Assembly (NCBI GenBank): GCA_026770575.1
Contig: MU657207.1
Location: forward strand, 182,307 to 198,246
DNA length: 15,940 bases
Direction: 5' to 3'
From: Pelagophyceae sp. CCMP2097
Lineage: Eukaryota; Sar; Pelagophyceae
Both the position numbers and the translations under genes were made by a program. Positions within the stretch are counted from its first letter, which is position 1. Each line of letters begins with the position of its first letter. The notes beneath the pieces are model-generated. The model worked only from the letters and a program-made list of their open reading frames with translations. It searched no databases and was not told where the DNA came from. Below, piece by piece: positions 6,511 through 14,135 of the stretch.

Positions 6511-8844
6511 ATGGACTCGGCCTCGCAGCTTGCGGCGGCCGTGTCGTCGGGCGACGTGTTTCTGGTTCGTTTATGTTTGGCGTCTTTTCCTGCGGGCGCG
6601 TCGGCCGCCGGTCTGCTGGCGAGTGCGGCGACGAACTGCGACGCTTCCACCGTCGAAGCCCTCCTCGAGTTCGGTGCGACCCATCGGAGTGCCCCGGAGG
6701 ACCCCAAAATGCGCACGCTCATCAGGCGCGGACCCGCTGCAGCGCGACCGCCGCGGCGCGACCGTCGCGCACGTACGTCCGCCCGTCCCACGCGCGCGCG
6801 CACGCCTCTTTAGGTGGCGGCCGCGCGCGACGCGCACGACGTGCTTTGTGTCGTTTTGGACGCGTGCGACGATTTGGTAGAGAGTTGCGACGACCGGGGC
6901 GATTTCCCACTCCACGTCGCAGCCCGCCGCGGGTCATTGCGCTGCGTCGAGGCGCTCCTCCACTGCGTGCGTGCCGCAGACGTCAGACATGCGGTCGACA
7001 TTGGCACGTAGGCCGCGGATCCGCTGGCGCTGAACCGCGAAACGAAACGGACGCCAAGAGATGTGGCCTACAAGCGCGGCTTCAAGCCAATCGCCAAACT
7101 CCTAGACGAGTACGCGCGCCTCGGTGCCGTGCCGGGCCATAGCGCCGCGCGGCGGTCGACGCTGCGTTCTTTAAAAGGGTCGCCACTCCGCGGTTTGAAC
7201 GGGTCGCCACTCCGCGCTTCAAACGACGGCAGCGCGCGACTTGGCCTTCCCGCCGACGCCGCTTCAAACGACGCCGCGCAGAAGGCGGACCCGCCGCCGC
7301 GACGGGCTGAGCCGACGCTCGCCGCGCCCGTGCAGCGGCCGACGGCGCTCACCATCCCGCCGTGGGACGACGCCGCGGCTCGGAACGGACGCCGTGCGCC
7401 TCTCCGCACCATCCAGCCGAATGCGAGCGGGGAGGGCCTATCGCGCCAGTCGGAGGCTTTTGCCGGAAAGGGTGCATCGGAGGCGCTCGCAGAGGACGGC
7501 CGCCAAGGACCGCAGGCTTCCGAGGGACCTCCTTTCTCTTCGCAGCCGCAGCAGCAGCCGCAGCAGCGGCCGCAGCCGCCGCCGCCGTTGCCGCGCGTGT
7601 GCGACGCTCCGCGCGGCGGCGCCTCTATCGCGGCGGCGCGGCACGGCGCGCCGCGGCCCGTCGTGTCGCCCGACGAGCCTCCGCGCGGTTCGCCGACGCC
7701 CGTCGCGGCCGTCGCCGTTTCGGGTTGGGGCGCCACGCCGTGCACGCCGCCCGCGTCGCCGGCGTCGCCGACGATGTGGCAGACGGCCAAGGTCGAAGCG
7801 TCGCCGCTCCGCTGCTCCGAAAAGGCGCCGGCGTGCGCGACGCCGCCGACGTCGCCGCCGCCGCAGTGGCGGAAGTCGACGCCGTCGCGCACGGCGACGG
7901 CGCACAAGGCGCGGCACGACGCCGTGTGCTACTACGCGACGCCCATATCGTGCGACGGCGCCGCCGCCGTCGCGTGCGCATGCCTCTCGCGCGACTTTGA
8001 ACGCGCGGGATCCGGTTCGAACGCTCCAGAGGCCGACGAGGAGCGCGTGCCCAAGTGGCGCCGCGCCGTCGCCGTGCTCGCCGCAGTCTTCGCCGTCGCA
8101 GCCTCGACGTCCGCGGGCCAACGACGTCCGCCGAGCGCGGCGATGCGCTCGGCGCAGACCGCCGTCGCCGTTTCGGCCCCGGGGGTGCGACGAAGTCTTT
8201 TCCACGACGCGATCGTGGCGAAGCGCCACCGAAGCGCTCTCCATAAGCTCGAGGCCGGCATCGTGGCTGCGTGGCGCGCATCGAACGCGACCGCTTCGCC
8301 GCGCCGCGCTGCCGCCGCTGACGACCGGCACTTGCACGCGCGACCGCGGACGCTCGCGCCCGTCGTTTGGCGGCGGGACGCACGCGCGCTCCGGAGCCTC
8401 GAGCGCCGGCTGCTCGCCGCGTGGCACCGCTCGAACGCGACGATGGTCCTCGACACCATTTTCGATGAACAGCGACCAGCCGCGCCGCCCGCCACGGCGC
8501 TGCCGCCCATGGCCGCGCCACCTGCCGCGGGCGTCTTCGTGGCGCGGCCGCTCGCGCTGCAAAGGCCTCTCGCGCTGCACAGGCCATGGGCCGCCGCTCT
8601 CCGCCACGGCATCGCCGGTGCGCCTCTCTGCGCGCAGTTCGCGTCGAATGCGAGAGACCGTCGAGTGCGATTCCTAGGTGCGGTCCTCGGCCACGTCGTC
8701 CTCGGCCACGTGGTCCCGCTCCTCCTCGCGCGCGCCTTCCCGCCCCTCGTGCCGGCGCGGCTACTCCTCTCGCCGCTCGCCGCCACCGCGCGGCGCCTCG
8801 TCCGATTCGTGGCGCGCGTTTGCCGCCTCGCGCTCGGGCGCTGA
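6511..8844 (+). CDS. Ankyrin-repeat protein with long low-complexity, repeat-built C-terminus
   Basis: Exons 6511-6673, 6726-6772, 6814-6966 and 7012-8844 give 731 residues; an in-frame ATG at 6427 would add 28. The spliced N-terminus (about residues 1-150) reads as about four ankyrin repeats: ASTVEALLEFGADPLQRDRR, GATVAHVAAARDAHDV, RGDFPLHVAARRGSLRCVEA and RTPRDVAYKRGFKPIAKLL. Ankyrin repeats are protein-binding scaffolds; no partner can be named. The rest is arginine-, alanine- and proline-rich, with a Q/P tract near 7540-7590 and 8-residue repeats near 7177-7216. There is one hydrophobic stretch at about residues 471-487, a duplicated SALHKLEAGIVAAWRASNAT-like motif (529-548 and 580-598) and a hydrophobic C-terminus (about 674-710). 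The ankyrin exons are secure because the repeats are restored across each junction. The long last exon is supported mainly by its uninterrupted frame and may hide an in-phase intron, for example one ending at the CCTAG near 8676. Confidence 0.75.
7177..7216 (+). repeat. 24-bp period tandem repeat encoding GSPLR units
   Basis: The core GGGTCGCCACTCCGCG occurs at 7177-7192 and again at 7201-7216, 24 bp apart and in frame, encoding KGSPLRGL then NGSPLRAS in the ankyrin protein. Flanking bases have diverged. Confidence 0.9.
8551..8586 (+). repeat. 18-bp tandem repeat encoding LALQRP/LALHRP
   Basis: Two near-identical 18-bp units (8551-8568 and 8569-8586) lie in the last exon of the ankyrin gene, starting CTCGCGCTGC and differing at two positions. 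They are in frame and add a six-residue duplication. Confidence 0.9.
8683..8712 (+). repeat. 15-bp tandem repeat encoding VLGHV
   Basis: Two 15-bp units (8683-8697, 8698-8712; GTCCTCGGCCACGT plus C or G) give VLGHVVLGHV in the hydrophobic C-terminus of the ankyrin protein. It is another in-frame short duplication in the same exon. Confidence 0.9.
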
Positions 8845-8993
8845 CGTCCGCCCGGCGGGACGCGGCCTCCGAGGCGTAACGTGTTTTCCGTCCTGTTGGT
8901 CCTTGGCAAGCAACCCACTTCGGTGGCCCCCAGTCTGAATATTTACGGGGAGTTCTTGCCGACGCGCGTCCCGAGGCCGGCGTTTTCTCGCGT

Positions 8994-9900
8994 CTATGAG
9001 ATGGGCCCGTTGAGGATCGTCTTGGGCCTGCAGGGCCCCGCCGACGTGAGCAGCGGCACGCCTACGGCGGAAGCGCGTCGCCGCGCGCAGCAGTCGAAGC
9101 ACAGGATTGCGGGCGTTTCCGCACCGTCGTACGTAGCCACGCCGTCGACGACGGCGAGCTTGGGCTGGACGACGGGCCACGCCTTCTTCTTCTTCATCTG
9201 GCTCGAGCTCAGCGCGTCGCCGTCGAAGCCCTCGCAGGAGACGCGCTCGCCGTTCTCCGCGCCCTCGGGAGGCACCACGAACTCGACCTTTTCCTTCTCG
9301 CCTGCGAGCGTGCATCAACGAGGCCCTTGCCACGTGTTCGTGTGTCGATGCACCTTCGGAGCCGCAGAGGACCATGCCGAAGGACTCGACGCCGCCGAGC
9401 TTGGCCTTTGGCAGGTTGGCCACGACGAGGCAGCGCTGGCCCGCGAGGTCCGCCTCCTACAGGCGCAGACGAGTCGATGGGCAGTGCATCGAAAGGCGCA
9501 GAGGGCTCTGACGGCGGGAATTCGCCCGTCGTATCGCGCGTCGTATAGGAATGATTCCTAGAGTAGTTTTTATAGGGGAACCACGCACGTTGTAGTACGC
9601 GCGCAGTCCGGACACGATTTGTCGGGGCTCATCCTCGCCCATGTCAATCTCCTCGACGAAGAGCTTCTCCGAGTCCTACGGATAGCCTCGACACGAGTGC
9701 GGGAACGGAAAGAGACGCACGGGGTGATGCCATGCTTTGACGAAAGTGCCGACGCGAATGTCAATCGCGGAGATATCAAAGTCCGCTGGGGCCGCCGCTT
9801 CCGTGCTGAAGCGCACGGTCGCCGGCCGGACGACGCGCGGCGCCGCGGCGAAGCCGGAGACGGCCGCCGACGCGGTGACGCAAAGCACCCGTCTGAACAT
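8994..9900 (-). CDS. tRNA-binding domain protein (EMAP II/AIMP1/MetRS C-terminal type) with presequence
   Basis: Exons on the minus strand: 9900-9721, 9675-9589, 9456-9354, 9301-9125, 9061-8994, giving 204 residues. Residues 1-40 (MFRRVLCVTASAAVSGFAAA, then arginine-, serine- and valine-rich) look like an organelle-targeting presequence. The remainder is one OB-fold tRNA-binding domain: FDISAIDIRVGTFVKAWHHP, DSEKLFVEEIDMGEDEPRQI, VSGLRAYYN, CLVVANLPKAKLGGVESFGM, VEFVVPPEGAENGERVSCEG, KKKKAWPVVQPKL, VATYDGVPLLTSAGPCR. The order and spacing follow EMAP II/Arc1p-like domains, which bind the outside of tRNA and assist aminoacyl-tRNA synthetases. No synthetase catalytic domain is attached, so it is a free-standing binder or synthetase cofactor. 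All junctions are GT-AG and in phase. It is convergent with the ankyrin gene (149 bp apart) and divergent from the oxygenase-like gene (201 bp between start codons). Compartment (mitochondrion or plastid) is inferred. Confidence 0.88.
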
Positions 9901-10101
9901 GATACGAAGGCGTACTACTAAGTCAAGTTGCTTTTCAGCGAGCATCGCCGAGTCAGCAGTTTCCAAGCCACAAGCCACGCACACGCGCGCGCCACAAGCC
10001 AGCAGCGCCGGGGTCGCGCCGCGGGTCGCCCGACGCGGAGCGGCTCCAGAACTTGCGGTTTCCACGGTCCCAGCGTTTCCCAGGGTTTCACAAGCGTCAC
10101 C

Positions 10102-11256
10102 ATGCTCCGCGCCTTGCTCGCCGCGGCGTGGCTCACGGGCTCGGCGCAGGGCATGTCCTCCTTCCTGCGCGACGCGGCGGCGCCGCGCGCGCGACCCGCG
10201 GCGCCGCGGCCGCCGGGCCGCGACGGCGGCGGGCCGCCGAGCGTCGGGCCGCCGAGCGCGTCGTTGCCGTTCGACCTCGAGCTCAAGTGGGCCCAGGTCG
10301 ACGCCCCCGCCTTCGTAAGTGACCCATTTTAGCAATACCGGACACCGCTCATGGCGCGACGGGCTCGACGCGCGCCTCGCCGACGTTGTGTCGTAGGTGA
10401 AGCACCTCTTCGCTGCCGCGCCGGACCAGGCGGCGCGGAGCCTGGCCGCGCTCGAGTCGGGCGACTCTGTGCTCCGCGTCGAGGCGGCGCTGTCCGCGGC
10501 CGAGTGCGACGCCTTGAAGGAACTCGCGACCAAGGACCGAGTTGTCCTCAAGCGCGAACTTTTAGAGTCAACTCCGGGCCTCATTAAGTGCGTGCGCGAC
10601 GACGCGCGGCATTGGACCGGGAAATTACCGCCGCGGGAGACCTGCGCGGGTAAGGGGCTCCGCTCACGTCGACGTATAGGCTCGCGGCGCTGTCGCAGCG
10701 CTTCGACGCCGAGGCGACGCTGTCGTCGGCGACGCTGCACCGCACGCGCGGCGCCGTCAATTTTGCGACGCCCGGCTGCACGGTTCTTGTCGACCTTGCG
10801 CTCTCGGCCCCTCCAGACTCTGGCGGCGAAGTCTTCGCGCTCTTCGGCCGAGCGTGCACCCAGCTGCCGCGCGCGCAGGGCGACGCATTGGTGCGTCGGG
10901 TCCCGCCCCGGAGTCTTGGGACGCTCGATCGAACAGGTTTATAGCGGCGACGCCGTCTGCGGCTGCAGCAAGAGCGCTTTCGGCGAAAATTTCTCCCTCG
11001 TACTCGCGTTCGACACCGACGAGGACCGCCTCCGCCGCGCCCAGGCGTGAGTGGGCCGGCGATGTCGCCGCGGTTCGGCCGGCGCGAAAAAAACGCCGCC
11101 GACGCTTCGCCCCCGCGCAGGTCGCCGCTCGCGTCGCAGCCTTTGCCCGGGTCGCTCTTCCGCAAGAAGCGCGACAAGGCCGCCCCGGCGCAGTGGCTCT
11201 CCAAGGAGCAGGCGCAGCGCGATCTCTTCCGCCCCGTCGACGGAGACGACTTGTAG
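10102..11256 (+). CDS. Secreted 2-oxoglutarate oxygenase (prolyl 4-hydroxylase)-like protein, probably without iron ligands
   Basis: Exons 10102-10314, 10397-10587, 10680-10890, 10937-11046 and 11121-11256 give 286 residues in continuous phase. Residues 1-17 (MLRALLAAAWLTGSAQG) resemble a cleavable signal peptide, followed by a proline- and arginine-rich linker. Downstream the pattern follows the P4H-type double-stranded beta-helix: VLRVEAALSAAECDALKELA, CTVLVDLALSAPPDSGGEVF, LPRAQGDALVYSG, ENFSLVLAFDTDEDRL. In active members an HxD pair precedes the T-V-L strand and a histidine follows the GDA strand. Here the HxD segment is absent (TRGAVNFATPGCTVL) and the distal position reads AVCGCS, with cysteine in place of histidine. 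It may therefore be a degenerate or repurposed fold. Fold recognition is by pattern only; the exon structure is more secure than the function. The C-terminal exon is basic, then ends in an acidic DGDDL. Confidence 0.6.
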
Positions 11257-11301
11257 CCCGAGCGGCCTCGGGAGGCTCCCTCCTGTTAAAACTCCTTTCA
11301 T

Positions 11302-11685
11302 GTGGAACTTATTCCCAGCCTGCAAACGGAGCTGCAAACGAGCGCGCCTCCGGGCACGCATAGAGGAGTCGCGCGCATGGTGCACTCTTTAAGAAATCAA
11401 ATTATCAAAATGGCCCTGGAGCAGGAAGTAGGTGTGAAGGGTTGCGGGGCTGGGAGTGACCGACGCGCCCGTGCACGTGGCCTCGGCAATAACCTCTTTA
11501 ATGGGAAGCATCGAGTAAGAAAACGCCGCGCAGCGGATCACCGTTACAAATGCCAATCTGTTTTGCTGTGGCTGAAAACGGTTTGCATTTTAGTGCAATT
11601 GGCTGAGGAGCCTAATAACCACCCGTCAATGTTTAAAATACAAAAGAGAGCCAAGGAAGTTCTTCTTGTTTGGCGGTTTTGTTGA
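11302..11685 (+). other. Open reading frame in AT-richer island, doubtful
   Basis: A 127-codon open frame from ATG at 11302, with no recognisable domain, signal or family motif, just downstream of the oxygenase-like stop codon. Composition drops from very GC-rich to mixed or AT-richer here. It may be 3' UTR or intergenic DNA. I do not support it as a gene; it is recorded because the stretch 11257-12189 otherwise holds only repeats. Confidence 0.12.
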
Positions 11686-11797
11686 TTTAACATTTTTCAT
11701 TCATTGATGTTGTCAGAAATTATTGAATAGATGCTCTCAAAGCCAACCAATTTCTTGACATTGTTAGAAAATGCGGTTGCGAAAATTTATATGTAAA

Positions 11798-11958
11798 TGA
11801 AAATGGTAATTGCAACGATACCGTTGGCTCAACGGACATCGGTGCAGGTGAAAATGGCAATTGCAATGACAACGGCGGCTCAACGGACAGCGATGCAGCT
11901 GAAAATGGTTTGTATTGCAACGACAACGACAACGACAGCTCAACGGACGGCGATTTGC
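11798..11958. repeat. 51-bp minisatellite, about three copies
   Basis: Copies start at 11798, 11849 and 11900. Each opens with TGAAAATGG and carries GGCTCAACGGAC or AGCTCAACGGAC about 30-40 bases later. Copy 3 has a 9-bp expansion of a CAACGA-type hexanucleotide run. The period is a multiple of three, so both strands stay open. One plus frame (from 11724, without an obvious ATG, to a TGA at about 12091) would encode acidic repeats of ENGNCND/GSTDSDA type. The minus strand (12130-11720) would encode LSVEPPLSLQLPFS-type repeats. Neither is recognisable as a real protein. Confidence 0.85.
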
Positions 11959-12261
11959 GTAGCGTTCGCGCGCGCCCGACGTTACTTGTCAACGCAACGG
12001 CGCGCGCGTTGCTGGTTCGCCGCGCGGCTGCGGTGGTGTTCTCACAGCACGTGAAAGCTTCAAACGCGTGGGGCTTTTGGGAACCGGTTTGACAAGCGCG
12101 TGTGAAACAAGGCACGCGACTAGGTGCCAATGCGCGACGTGTCGTGAGTTGAAAAAGTGAACCTTCGCTAAAATTTACCGCCTGCGCGCATGGCCGCTAC
12201 AATTGTACGCGGCGGCCTCGTGTTCGACGCGTCACGGTCTCCTCGGACTCGCCCGCGTCGC

Positions 12262-14118
12262 ATGGCCCGCGCGCTGCGCCGCGCGGCGGTGCTGGTTGTG
12301 CTGCGCTGCGCGGCGGCGCTTCAGCCGCTCCAGGGCGCGGCGCTCGCGATACCGGGCCTCGACCGCGGCGGCCGCATTCGCACCATCGCCGACGTCGAGT
12401 TCCGAAGCCTCTTCCGGGAATTTAAAGTCGGCGACTGCGTCCCCGCAAACGCCGCCGTAGACGGGTGGACGGTGGTGCTGTATCCGAAGGGGCGGTCCAA
12501 CGCCGCGGGCGAACGCGGCCGAGTCTGCGTCGCCGTCCGGCGGCCCAACGAGGACCAAGGCGGCCAAGAAGGCGACCGAGGCGTTGCGTGCGTCGACGCC
12601 AGCGTCACGGTGCGGCTCTGCGGCGCGCAGGCCGAGGGCAGGCGCTTCGACGTCGAGTCGCAGGGCGGCGCGCGCTTCGTCCCGCGCGGCGCACGTGCGG
12701 ACCGCGGCAGCGGCCGCGTCGAAGAGTGCGGCCTCTCGCTGCTGCAGGCGGACCTGTGCAAGGGCTTTGTCGACGAAGCGGGTGTCATGCGGGCCAAAAT
12801 CACAATCGAGACGTTTGACGCGGTCTCCATCGACGCCCTCGGCTACGACGCCCTCGGCTCGGACGCTGGCTTGGCCTTATCGCCGCCGCGGCGCGCGTTG
12901 TCGCGCCTCGACGCGCGCCGCACGAGGGACGGCGTGCACCTCGGCACGCACGTCGTGCCGCTGTGGGCCAATCTAGAGGAAAGAGCCAAGCTCGGCGAAA
13001 CCGGCTGCTACGGCGGCGTCGACTTTGTCGTAAGTGCATCCTAAAAGCGACAGCACCCCAGGGCGCTCCGGGCGGGTCCTTGGTCGCGTCTCAGCGGCGG
13101 CGTAGGTGGAGCGCATCGTCGACGCGTCTGGCTGTGACGTCTTCTCGGTGGTGCCGGGTGGCGGCGACGTGCTCTACATGCGGCCCGTGTACCCTCTGGT
13201 GGCGCGACTGGAGAGAGAATGGCCGGTAAGCGTTCCAGAAAAAGATCTTGGCCTGCTTTTACGGCCCGCGGCGTACGCGGCCGTGCAGCTCGGCACGACG
13301 CTCTCCGCCGCGCTGGCGACGCTGGCGACGGCAGTGCTGGTGTCTACGTTCTTAGTGTCGGTGTCGGTCGTACCCTCGAGGTCTATGGAGCCTTATATAC
13401 TTCCTGGAGACGTCCTCCTCGTGGAAAAGGCATCGTCCGCCGTGCTGCGCCGCGAGCCGCTGCGCGGCGAGGTCGTGCTCTTTGCGCCTCCAATCGCGCT
13501 CCGGCGCATCGTCCAGGAGACGTCGTGCGTACCCTGACGAGCGCTAGGATGCGGGGACGTTTGAAGCTCCTCGGGCGCAGGCCCAATGCGCTGTCCGGCG
13601 ACACGCTCTTCGTGAAGCGCGTCGCGGCCGTCGCCGGCGACCGCGTCGAGATATTGGACGGGTTTTCGGTGCGTCTACTTCAATGGCGCGCGGGGGGGGT
13701 CCCCACGGGCATGCAAGCCCTACTGCTCGGCGCCCCCTAGGTGCGCGTGAACGGCGCCGTCGTCGGCGCGGCCTGCCGCGACTGCGAGCCCCTCGCGCGG
13801 ACGCTCGACCGTGCGAAAGCGCTCGGTGTTTCGCCTCGGGCCAACTTTGTCGTCCCACCCTGCGTCGGAATTCCTACCCCGCGTCGACGACGGTCAGCAG
13901 AAGCATCGATTACGGAGCGGCATCAGACCGGGGCCGTCTCAACTGGGAAGCGGGCGACCCACGCTGGGGAAAGCGAATGGACCGTCTCTCAGGTGCCGCC
14001 CGGGTCCATCTTCGTCCTCGGCGACTACGGCGAAGTCTCAATCGACTCGCGCTTCTGGGGCCCGCTCGAGACATCACTCGTCAAGGCGCGGCCCGTGACG
14101 ACGCTCCATCGACGGTAA
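12262..14118 (+). CDS. Type I signal peptidase (thylakoidal-processing-peptidase type) with N-terminal MATH-like region
   Basis: A membrane serine protease that removes signal peptides using a Ser-Lys dyad. Exons 12262-13029, 13106-13524, 13581-13668 and 13741-14118 give 550 residues. Catalytic Ser is in VPSRSMEPYILPGD (S349), after a membrane segment (about 310-342); catalytic Lys is in GDTLFVKRVAAVAGD (K408); the conserved VPPGSIFVLGDYGEVSIDSR box follows at about 510-530. The ATG at 12262 starts a signal-peptide-like MARALRRAAVLVVLRCAAAL; an upstream ATG at 12190 adds 24 basic residues and is less likely. Residues about 38-190 have MATH/TRAF-like features: W-x-VVLYPKG, RVCVAVRRP, VDASVTVRL, ECGLSLLQADL, GFVDEAGVMRAKITIETFD. 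A further unrecognised segment (GTHVVPLWANL ... RPVYPLVARLEREWPV) lies between this and the membrane segment. Protease identity is secure; MATH-like is tentative. Plastid or ER location is unresolved. Confidence 0.88.
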
Positions 14119-14135
14119 GGCGCGTTTGTACGGCG

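Noticed and set aside
7438..8918. Long minus-strand open frames opposite the ankyrin gene's last exon
   Set aside because: High GC suppresses stops in all frames. These are arginine/alanine-rich with no domains, and the plus frame continues directly from spliced ankyrin repeats.
8881..9561. Plus-strand frame opposite the tRNA-binding gene
   Set aside because: It is antisense to a five-exon gene with convincing EMAP II-type motifs and shows no recognisable protein.
10650..10679. 30-bp intron (GGTAAGG donor) in the oxygenase-like gene
   Set aside because: It is shorter than any other intron here and leaves the downstream exon out of phase. The donor at 10588 restores the frame.
11798..11958. 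CRISPR array
   Set aside because: The units are contiguous 51-bp tandem copies with no alternating unique spacers, in a eukaryotic context.
11720..12130. Minus-strand 136-codon frame across the minisatellite
   Set aside because: It is open because the repeat period is a multiple of three. It contains serine/leucine repeats with no domain and no supporting context.
13529..13547. 19-bp GT...TAG intron in the signal peptidase gene
   Set aside because: Too short and out of phase. A 56-bp GTGCGT...CAG intron (13525-13580) restores the GDTLFVKRV frame.
13859..13995. Possible unspliced intron before the third signal-peptidase box
   Set aside because: The stretch between FVVPPC and WTVSQVPPGS is poorly conserved and arginine-rich, but it stays in frame and no clearly better GT-AG pair was found, so it was left as exon.
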